NCBI RefSeq assembly: GCF_022965805.1
Contig: NC_133109.1
Span: 6,239,869-6,303,868, forward strand
Direction of reading: 5' to 3'
Source: Primulina eburnea
Taxonomy: Eukaryota > Streptophyta > Magnoliopsida > Lamiales > Gesneriaceae
DNA: 64,000 nt
The notes below the pieces were generated by a model, which was not told the origin of the DNA, did not search any database, and was given only the letters and a program-made list of their open reading frames with translations. Shown one piece after another: positions 1 through 12,600 of this stretch. Position 1 is the stretch's first letter. Each line of letters opens with the position of its first letter. A program made the position numbers and the translations under genes.

Positions 1-870
1 ATTATTATTAATTAATTTAATTCGAATGAAAAAAATATATATAAATATTTATAATATATGTTAATTATTAAATATTTTGTATTATTTGGTTTGGTGATTG
101 AAAAATTAGAGTTATGAGAGGATTGAAAGGAGAAAATTAAGGAGAATAAAAATAGTTGTCTTTCATCAATACACCAATAAGCTGTTTAAATTTAGCATAT
201 ATTATCGATAAAACTTACATTGAATTACAATTTTCATTTTATTTGTAAATGTACATTGTTTATTTTCTATTTAAGCTCTTATTATTAATTGAATTTCAAT
301 CAAAACATTAAAATAAAATATTAATCACAACATAAAAATACAATATTAATATATTATACAAGTAATTATTAATGCTTGCTTGCTTCCTTCACTTTTGGCC
401 TTCTTATTTTTATAGATTGATTTATTTAATAAATCTATTAATAATAATAAACCGATTATATATAATTATATGTTTTACAATTACTTTTTTTTTATGAAAT
501 ATGTGTTTATATAATTTTGAGAGAATTCGAAATGGGTCTTCCTAAAATATCCTTTTGACCAATTGATTTTACGTACGTTTTCTTGAAATAATAATTTAAA
601 AATAATTTTTTTTGCAATTCTCTCATATTTTTAATAATCTCATATTTTTAAAATGGAACAACAATTTAAAATGAAACAATAAATTATTTTTCAATCCTCT
701 CAAATTTTAAAAATATTGCTTTCATGTACGTTTTCTTTCAATCCCCTCATATCTCTAATTTTTTAATCACCCAACCAAATAATACAAAATTTTAATAATT
801 AACATATATTATAAATATTTATATTTTATATTTTTAATTCAAATTAAATTAATAATTAAAAATTAAAATA

Positions 871-880
<10 letters not shown>
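1..880. repeat. AT-rich element with long inverted terminal arms
   Basis: Bases about 1-140 and 735-880 are imperfect inverted copies of each other: both contain the ATTATTTGGTTTGGTGATT word (one mismatch) followed by a GAGAGGATTGAAAG-like word. The roughly 600 bases between are very AT-rich and hold no gene. This is the shape of a MITE or foldback element with long arms. The left end may lie outside the window, so no target duplication could be checked. Confidence 0.5.
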
Positions 881-907
<27 letters not shown>

Positions 908-939
908 TATTTTTATTAAATTAATTATTTAAAATAATA

Positions 940-986
<47 letters not shown>
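869..986. repeat. (AAT)n microsatellites
   Basis: Two runs of the trinucleotide AAT/ATA lie at about 869-908 and 935-986, separated by plain AT-rich sequence. They adjoin the right arm of the inverted-repeat element. Confidence 0.9.
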
Positions 987-987
<1 letters not shown>

Positions 988-1155
988 CTCACGTAACATC
1001 ACAAAATAATAATAAATAATATTAAATAATAATATAATAATAAATAATATTAATAAAATAACAATATATCTACGCGGATTAAATTAGTTTTGCAATTTTT
1101 TTTTTAAAATTATTTTTGAAATTAATTTTTTTTTCATTCCGCATTCTCGACATAT

Positions 1156-3103
1156 TCATTCTGACCATCTTCCCACATGAGCTATATTGCAAAATTTTCT
1201 TGTTAATTTCTTTACTTCTCCTACAGCTTGTTGTTCCACAAAAGATTTGTCAATTATGTTTTTTGCAAAACTTTTAGTTTTTTCAGTCATAATATTTAAC
1301 ATAAAAGATCTATTAACATAATTAAATGAAAAATTGACGTTGTCTATCTCTAAGACATAACCTTGATCATCATGCTCTTCTAATGGATATGTCTCTTCGG
1401 GGAGTGATGAAATAAGAGATATTTTAATTTCTGGAGAATCCTTGTTGAAAATATGAATGTTCATGTCTGGTCTTCTTACCTTGATGAAATGAAATGCCTC
1501 GTGTGAGACCTTTCCTAGTGGTTCTGGTGATGCACGAACAAAAAAGACTCCAAAATATCTCCCCTGTTAAAATAATAATCGTTTGCTCATATTTCATGAA
1601 CAACTTCCCGATTTCACTTAGGTAGTACTGAAATTTCTAGGAAGTTGGATTACATAGTATAAAACGTGACAAGAGCCCCAAATTTGTACCATGTCTCGAC
1701 CTCTTTAGGAAAAGAATTGGGTTTCATTTATATCCTAGAATACTTTTCTACTATATCAACCTAGATTGTGGTTGAGTTGATACATACTCTTGCTTTAAAT
1801 TCCTCTCAGATATGTTACCTGAAATGAAAAAACTATAAGCTCGTTTGTACCAACTTTAGATTTTCCATTTTCGGTTTGAGATCTAAGGCTGATTTCTCTC
1901 TTTTCAATCTCCGAAATGAAGGGTTGACTTGAAAGCTTGAGATAAAGATCCAGAGCTTCAATTTTTTACTTGGGCAGACTCATCTAAAGATGATCCTGGA
2001 TTATCACTTATGGCAGGAGTTACTTGAATCCCTTACTCCAGGTGTAGAGTATTGTACTCGAAAATTGTCCTTTTGAGAAGCCACTCAATATCATGGAGGA
2101 TAAACTTTTGCAATACAGATCATAACTGAGTATAAGCCTGTAAATAACATGTAAAATTTGGTCAGAGATAATGCTATTATCAACTTGTTTTAGCCTACCT
2201 GCAACGTATGCTTTTAGGGCAAGCTTGTTGAACTCGTTTTGTAGCATTTCAAGGTGATCCCTTAAATGCCTCTGTATTTTCATGATGACATCGATATCAG
2301 ATTTGTAGATCTCTTGTTAAAATATTTAAATAATATTTTCATGAAATTTAATAATACCAATATCAAAAATATAATTTTGACATAGAGAATATCATGTCAT
2401 CTTAATAATCTAGTCTTCTCGGCTTTAGATTCAATTTTATTTTTTGATAAAGTTTTTACTTGTAGATTATCAACTTTTAGTGTAAATTTATTTACAAGTA
2501 AAAATAATGGATATTTTTCGAAATTATTTTTTACTGGATAAAATTCATTTTCCTTGACATGTCATTGTACGCTTCTGCATCTGAAAATAGATCAGTGCAA
2601 TACCTACATAGTTTTTTTTCAACTAATGTGAGCTTTGTCAAAACCACTGTCACCAATGTTCACCGGCATTTATATCTAATACCATATCATCTTCATCTTG
2701 AGGATTAACCATTATTGGAATATATTTGCATATCTTTTTAGTTAGCTATGTCCCTTAGTATGTTATTTTGTCCATATGAATCTTCCATCTTTATTTAATA
2801 ATGGACTAAGCATTTTCCTGTATTTTGTTTGGTTTTTAATAAACATTTCAGCAAAGTTAACAACTCATAAGAAAATTTGAAGTTGTTTTTTTTTTCTTTT
2901 AGTTTATCTGGAAATTCTACATCTTTTTCACCATGTGTTTTTGTAGATTTATTTCCGACTCATCGATTTCTACTCCAAGAAATTCAATTTTTTGGTAGTT
3001 ATTAATGCTTTAATTTCATATAAAATTATTCATTTTTTACATACTTTAGAGAAAATATTTAAGTATAATATGTTCATCTATATTTTTTGATGCTACTAAA
3101 ATA
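1156..3103 (-). pseudogene. Decayed pararetrovirus-like segment, RNase H side
   Basis: Read on the minus strand, 2400-3103 gives broken fragments resembling the region after the reverse transcriptase of Caulimoviridae-type polyproteins, including an RNase H-like acidic stretch and the following aromatic block. Stops and frameshifts are frequent. The largest clean frames (1156-1464, 102 aa; 2020-2283, 87 aa) match nothing I recognise. The segment continues beyond the TRIM and solo LTR inserted at 3109 and 4034. Interpretation as an endogenous pararetrovirus relic is inference from motif order; a decayed Ty3-type element is the alternative. Confidence 0.5.
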
Positions 3104-3108
3104 TCATC

Positions 3109-3988
3109 TGTTGGGTGCAATAATTGTCCTTACTTGGTAGAGCGATCGAACCCTGATACTTGAGCTACTGTGCGGTTTAGAAGATTTCAGTTGCACCATT
3201 ACTACTAGCTATAGCTTTTGGTAAAGCGACAAGCGCTCGGTCCTACAATTGGTATCGGAGCCAATGTCAAGGGTTCGATTCCCATTGATTGCAAAAAGTA
3301 CAATTATTGGGAGGGAGATTGTTGGGTGCAATTAGAGATGTAATCGAGTCGAGCCGAGCCGAGCCGAACTCTTGAATGTTTGAGCTTGGCTTGTTTATAA
3401 TCGAGCCGAGCTCGAGCTTTATTTAACGAATATATTCATGGCTCACGAACTTATTCAAGCTTTTATCGAACCTAAACGAGCTTAATAAATATGAATTTTA
3501 TATTTAAATATTCATTAAATTCATTAAAAAAATAAATTATACATTTAGAAAAAAATATAATATTCTTGTTAAAATTTGTCAATTTATTATAATAAATAAA
3601 TTTAATAGATTTTTCTATATATTTCATAATTAATGTGTTAAATCAATAAATTAAATATCAAAATTTTTATTTTTCATCTAAGTTATTATTTATAAATTTA
3701 CTAACGAACATGTTCACGAGCTAACAAGCCGAATATCGTAGAGCTTGAGCTTGGTTCGTTTACCTTAACGAGCCTCATTAAACGAGCTCAAACGAGCTTT
3801 TATCGAATCGAGCTTCGAATATTTCACAAACAGTTTGGTTCATTTACATCCCTAGGTGCAATAATTGTCCTTACTTGGTAGAACGATTGAACCATGGTGC
3901 TTGAGTTGCTGTGCGGTTTAAAAGATTTGAGTTGCACCATTACCACTAGCTATAGCTTTTGGTAAAGCTGCAAGCGCTCGGTCCTACA
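3109..3988 (+). mobile_element. TRIM retrotransposon, complete, with nested MITE
   Basis: The 5' LTR is 3109-3247 (139 bp; begins TGTTGGGTGC, ends CGGTCCTACA) and the 3' LTR is 3320-3988, interrupted by a MITE. Directly after the 5' LTR, 3250-3262 reads TGGTATCGGAGCC, close to an initiator-Met tRNA primer site. A purine tract GGGAGGGAGATT precedes the 3' LTR. Internal DNA is only about 70 bp and non-coding. Flanks 3104-3108 and 3989-3993 are both TCATC, the target-site duplication. The LTRs differ at several positions, so the insertion is not recent. It sits in the pararetrovirus-like sequence. Confidence 0.92.
3333..3854. mobile_element. hAT-type MITE inside the TRIM 3' LTR
   Basis: The element starts TAGAGATGTAA and ends TTTACATCCCTA, imperfect terminal inverted repeats of the hAT kind. 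It is flanked by the exact 8-bp duplication GGTGCAAT (3325-3332 and 3855-3862), the size expected of hAT transposases. Subterminal GAGCCGAGC words recur at both ends. There is no coding capacity in 522 bp. The same GAGCCGAACTCGAGC word returns near 19500-19620, suggesting a second family member there. Confidence 0.9.
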
Positions 3989-3993
3989 TCATC

Positions 3994-4028
3994 TATTAGA
4001 CAAACATAAAATTTTAATAACGTTTAAA
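3994..4028 (-). pseudogene. Short pararetrovirus-like RT scrap between two insertions
   Basis: These 35 bases lie between the TRIM and the solo LTR. Read on the minus strand they belong to the reverse transcriptase segment continued on both sides, at the catalytic aspartate box. Confidence 0.45.
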
Positions 4029-4033
4029 TAAAT

Positions 4034-6052
4034 TGTAATGCCCGAGAATTAATTCCTGTAATCAGACGTTGTTTAATTGACAGAATTGAGATTTCAGGAG
4101 CTAAAGCAAGGAAGCCGGGCGTCGGTACATTTTAAGTGAAGATGTTGGACAGAACATCTGGCGCCCGAGCAGTAGAATATGACCGCCCGAGCGCCAGTGT
4201 TCAATAGGAACATCATTCGGACAGAACTTGTGGCGTCCGAGCGGTAGAAAGTTACCGCCCGAGCGCCAATGGATAATAAGCTAAGCATCCGGACAGAAAG
4301 TGCCGCGCTCGAGCGGTACTTTCTTACCGCCCGAGCGCGAGACGTGGAATAGGTGAGATGAGACACTTGCCTTCTTGCATGCATCATATATGTGTGTGTG
4401 TATATATATATATATATGTATGCTTCGAGATTTCTTCAGAAACGAGGATAAAGGATCGATAAAAGGTTCTGGGAAAGAGTGAAATATCCTTACGCCTTTT
4501 GTGAGAAATCCGTCCGTCCGAATTAGAGTCTGACTTCAGTACTGTGTTCCTATCGACGCAGGCTTCATCTGGACGTAAGTCTTGTTACGTTTAGACATGA
4601 TTTGAAATTATGATATTGTCAAAATTGAATATGAATCAGATATGATGTTTCTGCTACAGTAGACATTGTATAATTGAAGTCAGATTAAAGAATAGACTGG
4701 TTATACAATTGTTATGAATTTCAGAGTAGATTTAGTTGAGATTCGATATCAGATTCGTGTTATCGTTGAGATTATGAGTTGTACCAGTATTGATTATGAA
4801 TTCTGGTATTATATTTGTGATGTTCAGATTGACGGGGTTATTCAGATTGTATTATGCCGTCGAAACATCAGCAGACTGACATCTGATCAGATTTGATAAT
4901 GATTTCGATTGTATCGTAATATCGTTGATATGAATTAGATTGTACCTTGTTCAGATATGGATCTGATGATTTCGATTGTATCGTAATATCGTTGATATGA
5001 ATTAGATTGTACCTTGTTCAGATATGGATCAGATTATATACTGATTGAGTATTGATCAGAACAGGTTTTGAATTGAGCTATATACTGATATTGTATTTAT
5101 ATGATTGTCATTATCAGACTTGGATATGGACAGATCAGAATACAAGACTTCGTCTTCGTCAGACCGGGAAGACAAATGTATAAATAAATGTTGATTCAGG
5201 ATTGCACAACTCGAGTTAGGTTTAACTTGAGTTTCCCAAAATCACATACTTTATTTTATTGCATTGATATTTGCAGAATATCAGATTGATATGTTTTAAG
5301 TCTATTGAATGATAGCAGAGCCAGAATTTGAGTCTAGGGCAGAACAGCCTAGCTAGGGCAGAACCGCCGAGTCTTTTTCAGAACCGATAAGACTCTAGAC
5401 TTACGGTGTATCGATGAGCTTGGATGTAGATCGACATCTTTGTAGACACTCGATACAGCATACCAAAAGTCTAACTTAGATCGGGATCCCTAGATTAGAA
5501 TGAGAGATGAGTCGAGTCTTAGATATTGAGACTAGATTTGATTTACAGATCCGTATTAATTATGTTTCGTAGATTACGATGCATGTTTTATTTACAGACT
5601 AGTATTGATACATGTTGTTTGATTATGCTACATGTGATAAGATATAATACATGCTTTTATGTTAATTCGGTTAACTGCATGTATACATTGTTTATACTGG
5701 GATATTTATATCTCACCGGAGTTATCCGGCTGTTGTCTTGTTTTGTATGTGTGCATGACAACAGGTGGGGCAGGATCAGGGTCCTATAGATGAGGAGAGA
5801 TCAAGATTAGAGTGGTGATCACGGACTTGGATGTAGATAGGTTTTATTACATGATTGTAGTAGTTGAACCTAGTTGAACTAGATCATATTATACAAGATT
5901 TGTATTATTATACTAGTTTGTATAATAGATTGATTTCATTACCTTCCGCACTTGTATTTTAAAAGAGAAAAATTTTTAGACCCTGTTTTATCTTAATTGA
6001 CAATTAAATCCCAAAGATGATTAAGAAGATGATTAGCGTCCGGGTCCCCACA
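4034..6052 (+). mobile_element. Solo LTR of gypsy family 1 (copy A)
   Basis: A 2,019-bp LTR begins TGTAATGCCCGAG and ends GGGTCCCCACA, flanked by TAAAT on both sides (4029-4033 and 6053-6057). It matches the LTRs at 44078, 49114, 54454 and 58858. In order it holds a GC-rich inverted-repeat array (about 4160-4345), a TG/TA tract (4388-4420), a conserved block with CTTCAGTACTGTGTTCC, a GTAAGT donor-like site at 4575, and an ACAACAG acceptor-like site ending at 5764. No internal region is present, so the element was removed by LTR-LTR recombination. Confidence 0.95.
4901..5034 (+). repeat. 67-bp tandem duplication inside the solo LTR
   Basis: A unit starting GATTTCGATTGTATCG is repeated at 4968 with almost no change. 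It is absent from the LTR copies at 54454 and 58858, so it arose in this copy. Confidence 0.85.
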
Positions 6053-6057
6053 TAAAT

Positions 6058-6480
6058 TATCCAATTTTTTTAAAATATCTGGAGTGTATCAGCCAATCAC
6101 ATGGGTAATGCTTCTCAAATATAATTAATGACCTTGTGGTGTAGAGAAAAATGTGAATTTCTTGTTTTCTTTCTTCATCCGAATCTGATGAAATCCGAAC
6201 TTACAATCAAATTTTGATAATATTTTTGCTTTTGCATATATAACTAATTATATAATCTTTATTAGGTATAAAATACCAATAAAATTCCAGAATTTTATTA
6301 CTATCTTGATAATTAATTACTAACATGAGTTTACTCCTTTTGATTTCATCATGGTTTCTTACCAGAAAATCATGACTATTTTATGTTGATATTCATATTT
6401 TAATCAAACCAAGATCCAAATGTTCTTTAATAATAATCTATATATATTTTTGATCAATTATGTTCATCAAGATAGACTAC
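6058..6480 (-). pseudogene. Pararetrovirus-like reverse transcriptase fragment
   Basis: The minus-strand reading between about 6110 and 6240 gives a recognisable RT palm segment: an FDCK-type catalytic box followed by a TPQGH-type box, the wording typical of Caulimoviridae rather than of the gypsy and copia elements nearby. Stops and short indels break the frame. The catalytic aspartate pair that should follow lies across the solo LTR and TRIM insertions to the left. It is dead as a gene. Family assignment is by motif only. Confidence 0.65.
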
Positions 6481-7102
6481 TAAAACGACCACGATTTTTT
6501 TTTAAAATCATAAAATAATTTAACATTTTTATAAATCATGATAATTTAACATTTAAATCTCAAGTGTATCATAATATCCCTGAATAATCGATTAACCAAA
6601 AATCCTACGTCGACCTTTAAAAAATATCAATCCACATAAAATTTAAAGCATATAAATATCTCTAATAAAATCATTAACATAAATCTTTTAAATCTTATAT
6701 ATAACAATCTAGTGTGGAAACATAAAGATCCCTCGGGAGTGTACTGCTGAACTCGATCTACTAAGCGCCTCCCATAAAATCATCAAATCCTACATCATAC
6801 AAACCTAGTGAGTCTAATGACTCAGCACGTTCTAAACATGATACATATACAATCACATGCATAAAAATCATATTTTTATTTAAAATAATCTTTTGAACAT
6901 AAATAAACCATTTAAAAATCATTTAAGCATAAATAAATCATTTTAAAATATTTTTAAGCATAGATCATATATCGTAAAATCGTTTTCATCGTAAATCTTT
7001 CAATTATATATCATTTTGGGTGAAGTTTGATCATTGAAAGTGACTAGCTTTTATCCTTTGGTCGACTGATCATTCTTCAGCTCCACATGGTCCATGGTGG
7101 TG

Positions 7103-7245
7103 GGCACTAGGCTCCACCATAGAATACGATCATTAGGGCTCCCTCGAGGGCCTTCTCCTATAGACGTGCTTCTTCTGGGGTTTTTTCTTATAAATGGGCT
7201 CCATCTGGAGCCTTCTCCCGTAAATGGGCTCTCTCTAGGGCCTTT
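7103..7245. repeat. Tandem GGCTCC..GGAGCC array
   Basis: About five degenerate units of roughly 30 bp follow the pattern GGCTCC-spacer-GGAGCC-TTCTCC, each unit an inverted repeat in itself. They lie inside the LTR-like block. Confidence 0.75.
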
Positions 7246-8440
7246 TTCCCTCACAAAATTCCCACAAAATATATATCATTTGTCACAGTCAATTCACATC
7301 TCTCGAAACATTTTTCATTTTATTTTAAAAGCATAAAATATCATAACTTTCCAAAAATAACATTTGAAACAGTATAAATTGCACAACTTTACTATAAACC
7401 ATAAAATATCAATTTTTCATTAAAACCATCATTTTAAATCATAATTATAATTTAACATGCGTTATGATTCTTTGGGACGCAGCCAAGATTTTACATATTT
7501 TTCAAGTGTAAAATTACCGTTTTGTCCCTAGATGTAAAAATTATCGATTTATCTTTTTCTTGCTTTTAATGACATGAGTTTATTCCAAATAATTATTTAA
7601 GGTTAAATATAATTTTTCATAATTTTATTCGGTTTAATTCGAGGCTTTTCAATTAATTCTTTAATTAACTATTCGAGAGACGATTAAATTCCGGATAAAT
7701 TAAAAACTCATTATTTTGATCCCAAATTTTAAACATAACCTTTTTATTACCTAATCTACCATTGTGAGCAATGAACCACACCCGTGGACACATGGTTCAA
7801 ATTTTAGTTCATTAAATCTCGATTTTGACCCTCACTTGAACACACCGAGTCATCTCCTAATTTGCTCGAGCCATGGTCAAGCCACCTCAAGACAAACCCG
7901 AGCCAACCCACTTAGGAACCGTCCTGACCATCCTTGACCCAAGGAACCAGAACCTAACTCGCTCGAACCCTTCTGCCCCTCAACCCAATTGCATGCATGT
8001 GTATATGTGTGTATCCTAGTTTCACTAGGACTCCTAGTTAGCCTATAACACTTCCATTCCAGCCACCACCAAGCCCACTTGACTCTAACCGACCCTGGAC
8101 CACGCCCAGAGCAACCAAGCCCAGCCCAGACCCCTGCAGCGAACCACTTGAAGCAATAACAAGCTACACACACTAGCTGCTTCCTCACGTTCCAGCCGAG
8201 CCAGTAGCGAACCCAACTGCACGATCCCCTGGCCCAGCCCTTTAACATCTCCCTTGGACCCTGACAGACCACCCTGGATCGCACCTAGGCCATCCGCAAG
8301 CCTCCTTGGCTGCTGGTGTCAAAACCGAGCTTGGGGGAGAGTCCTAGTTCACTAAGACTCTTCCCTAGCCACTCCCTTGACCCCTAGCCACCCTAGGACC
8401 CAACCCAACCCTAAACCAAGACCACCCTGACCCTGACCAA

Positions 8441-8706
8441 GCCCTGGACGAGCCCCAAAAGCCCTTGCACAGTAGCCGCACCCCTAAACCAGGCCATGCA
8501 TGCAAATTGTCCTAGAAAACCCCTAGGACTCCTAACCCTTTATGTGAGATTATTCCAGCCTTGATTTACCCTGACCCCGACACAGCCTGGACGAGCCCCT
8601 GCACAGTAGCCACACCCATAAACCAGGCCATGCATGAAAATTGTCCTAGAAAACCCCTATGACTCCTAACCCTTGATGTGCAATTATTCTAGCCTTGATT
8701 TAACTT
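8441..8706. repeat. Tandem duplication of about 140 bp
   Basis: The words GCACAGTAGCC, CCAGGCCATGCATG and TTGTCCTAGAAAACCCCTA occur twice in the same order, the second copy starting near 8580. The unit is C-rich and non-coding. Confidence 0.85.
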
Positions 8707-9620
8707 TAAATTAATCACGTTTTATCCAAATTTTATGTTTTTGGCAGCGTAGTCGTTGGGAATCATACCATGATCACATATATGTAAAAACGTTGAAACT
8801 TTTTAAAATATTTGACAACACGATGAATCAATCGTACAAACGTATTTTACATACATAAACAATTAAATCATGCATATTATGATTTGAATGATATTTTAAA
8901 AGGGTTTAGAAAACACGCGACTTTGCGTTTAAAACACTCGAATAATCAATCGTTGGCGAGGGTACGACGAAGAATCTTAGCCTTTCCTTCCTTCCTATTT
9001 TTTCAAAAATTGTGGTGTGTGTTGAGAGTGAATTTTTGGCTGATTGCAAGTGAGTTGTGGTGTTTAAAAGTCCTAGGTAACTTATTTATAATTTAATCAA
9101 CATGATAATGAGCTTTGGTTTTGGGCTTGCAAGCTTAAGAGCAATTGGGTCTGCTTTAAAAATTGTGCCGAATTACACTTATTCAATTAAATAATAGAAA
9201 TTTATAAAATCATTTTCCCAAAAGTAATATTTTTTATCTTCTAAAACTCCTTGTTTACCCAAAACCAGCTTCCCAGGAAAAATCGAGCTTGACTCGTAAA
9301 ATAATTCGAACTCTAACATATTTAGAAAAATTAAACCATTTTTAATCATATATGGAAGCCTTGCAATTATTTAATGAAAAATAAATGTTCTTGTCTTAGT
9401 CGTCCCCAGTGTCCTTTCCATTGCCTATTATCGAATATTAAGGTAAAATCCTTCAATTTAATGAAATTATGTCATATAATCATTTAATAATGCAATCATA
9501 TCTTTAATCATTTAATAAATATCATGTAAGTATTTAAAATCAATTAAATAAAACAATTAAGCAATTGAAATAATTTTGCATGCATGTGGTTTACGTGGGT
9601 TTGGTTTTTCAGACGTTACA

Positions 9621-12600
9621 AACATTTGATGAACTCATATTTCTTTCCTTCAATTCCTTAATTTTAATAAATTAAGGGTGACTCAAAGTTGGTTATTTTT
9701 CACCATGCCAAGGGATCTTCAATGTAGTTTTCTCCGATCTTCTTTTTGACATCTTCTAGGGAGACTTTTAATTCAAACTCTACATTCTTCTGATCTAAAT
9801 CTACATTGAGGAATCTTATTTCATCTGATTGGATGTTTTTTCCTGCTCTTACTTGGAACTTTGTTTCTTAGAACCATCTAGAATCATTCATTTTTTAGTG
9901 TAGAATTTTCTTTCATCACCATTCTTGCTGCGAAACTGGATTGATATTTTTTTGTGAAATGTCTCTCCTAGTCTCTGGATTATGACCATCTGATCACATG
10001 GTGCTATTAACATTAATCTTCTAGTCTCCTTTTCTTGTGATTTAAAAATTTGGTGTATACGATTTAAAAATTTGCAGGAAATTTTTTCCTAACAATGCGT
10101 TTGCTCATGTATCATAAAAATAAATCGGTGGTGTTTTAAGTTTTTACAAAGGTGTTTTTTTTGCACCTCCAAGTAAGATTTCTTCTTTCTTAATCCCTTT
10201 GCATGATATTAAGATCCGCTTTGAGAAATCTCGACTAACTATTTGAGGTCATTCTTCATTCAATTCTTTTTTAAAAAAACTAATTTTTTTCGTTGTACAT
10301 ATTTAAGCTCTTGAATAAATATAAGCATGCAAATATTAGACGCTTCCAAAGTTTGTGTTCCTCGAGAAACTTCAATCTAATAACCAATTGATCTGGTTCT
10401 TTTTCTTTAATTAATTTAATATGAACCTCCAAATCTCTGATATTTATCATTTCATAGTAGGTTCCTATCAATAGTTGTTCCCAATAGTATATGCTATCAC
10501 AGGGAATTGATCTCTTTGTCTTGTAATATAAAATACTCTTTCGACTTTCCTCCATCTTTCCAGATATCTAAGCTTTCTTATTGTTGAGAAGTGTTTTGGT
10601 ACCGATTGAGCTTCTTGTACATGTGTTTTTCCCCACCTATAACTCGTGGTCCTATATCCTTGAAAAGATAATTTCTTTGGTTCAGGTTTAAGACTTTGAT
10701 ATCTTTGTAGAATCGATTTGTCTTGTATCTAAATATTTGTTTCATGTATTAAAGAAAACTCAATTTTTTTCCGGAATAAATTGCTTGAGCATCTTTTCAG
10801 AATGTTTTTGGAGTTCCCTGAAACCCACTATAGAATTTTGAAGATTACCCAATTGTTTATCACATATAGCAATATCATTAGGTAAATATATTTCCTCTTT
10901 AAAATTATTTTTTATCATGATCTGGAACACTTTAATATGAATTCAGGACATAGTTCTTGCTACTTATGTTTCGAGTTTTTGTAATTTTTTTTTCCAAAAA
11001 GAATTAACTACATCTCCGTCTGGTTTCCTCTAAGTTCCATTGGATTGCCATTTAACTTCTTGAAACATTATAGGTTAGATGATTATCTTTTTTTTTTTAT
11101 GCCAAGATTTCCTAAGAGCTTTTCTACCTGTTATGCAGATAATCCTTGATATATATGTAACATAGTGCTTTCTTTCATGATATGTTGGACTATGTTGCGA
11201 GATATATTTGTCTAGCTAAAAAATGCAGACAATTGTTCATGTGTTTCATTACGAAACACTTCGTTTTCAGTCGTATTCTGATTCTGACTCTCCCTCGGAA
11301 TGTTCTTGACTCAAGACTTTATCCTCTTCATATTTACTCTCGTATGAGGGAATATTCTCAAAATGGCATACTTGAACTACATCTTGGTAATAGAACGATT
11401 CTTCAATATCTTGAGTTGCTTTGAAACGTCTTATTCTCTTTTATCATTTTCTGGATAGTTGGTCGAAATATGACATATTCCTCCACATGTCCAGAAATTA
11501 CAATCTTTAGAACTTTCATTAGGTTTAGTGTGAACTCTACTTAAAGTTTTTTCGTTGGTGTCTGCCATGCGCTTTGAGATGAGTTCGATGCTTGGGATAA
11601 CAGCCTACTACTTGATAGTCCATTTCTTTGTCCAAATTTATAAGATCTGGTTTTCTGTCTAGACCATATTATTCTTGTTTTCCAAGTGCTTCCTCTACTT
11701 CTTTCGCTTCTGGCATATAGATGAGATCTAAAGTTCCTTTTTTGGTGACTTACTTCTAAATATTGTTGGATGGTCATTTTCCTTATAACATAAAAGAGTA
11801 CAATTATTAATACCTCTTAATCGTTTGTAATTCTTTTAAGTAAATAGGCTCGTCTAGTCCGAGTATCTGGATTAGGGACTTGATATTTTAGCGAATAAAA
11901 ATTGTATTGCTATATTTTTTTCCACCTCCGAATTTCATCAATATTTAGTGAATAACATAATATATTAATCAACTAAACAGATCAAGTAATTCAAGACTAT
12001 GCAGAGTTTGAGGTTTTTTTTAATTTTATGTGTCTCGACCGTTAAAATAGTCCACCTTTCTAAATTGTGATTTAAATTGAATAGTCATTCTTCCTGATAT
12101 CTCGCTAAGAGAAAAACCAGATAAGACCGACTCTTTGGTTTCCGCCGAAGTCATGTACCATGCGATTTTGATTGATTCCTTCATACTCATTTCTAAGATT
12201 TTAACGACCCTTCTTTGTTAAGATCAAGTTTTCTTGTTGCGACTCTCATAGACAATGTCCAATCATCTATGAGATCTTTGTTTTTAAAGTTCAGTACATC
12301 AAGGTTAAGCATTGGTGAGTAAACATTCTTTCTATAGTGTGATTGGTACAAGGGGATTTGATTATTCTTTGACTATGTTTCCGCTAGGTACATTCTCCAC
12401 CAGTTTGAAAATATATTTATGATCCTCTCATTGTTGTATCATAGGATCCTATAATTTCCCTTAATGGTTCTTGTAAAGGTTTTATATTAATAATATAATT
12501 TTCACTCCCAATCGTATTCATCTTTAGATCTATCATCCTGAGGTTTGCAAAAGACTCTATAAGGTTTTGTAGATCATCAAGACCAATAATCTCTATCGTT

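Larger units (their letters stand above)
6481..9620. mobile_element. Long degenerate LTR-like block, probably a solo LTR
   Basis: The block interrupts the pararetrovirus-like sequence and its right end reads CAGACGTTACA, like a plant gypsy LTR end (TGTAACGTCTG on the other strand). It contains a GTGAGTCTAATGACTCAGCA-like word as in some chromovirus LTRs, a GGCTCC/GGAGCC tandem array, and a C-rich stretch (7740-8700) with a tandem duplication. No protein domain is visible; the 135-aa minus frame at 7877-8284 looks non-coding. I could not find a clear target duplication or a TG/CA left end, so the boundaries are approximate. Confidence 0.5.

Noticed and set aside
4094..4387. 97-aa minus frame in the solo LTR
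   Set aside because: It spans the GC-rich U3 array; internal repetition and absence of a domain indicate chance.
7877..8284. 135-aa minus frame rich in Trp, Gly and Arg
   Set aside because: It lies in the C-rich part of an LTR-like block and shows no known domain or conserved pattern.
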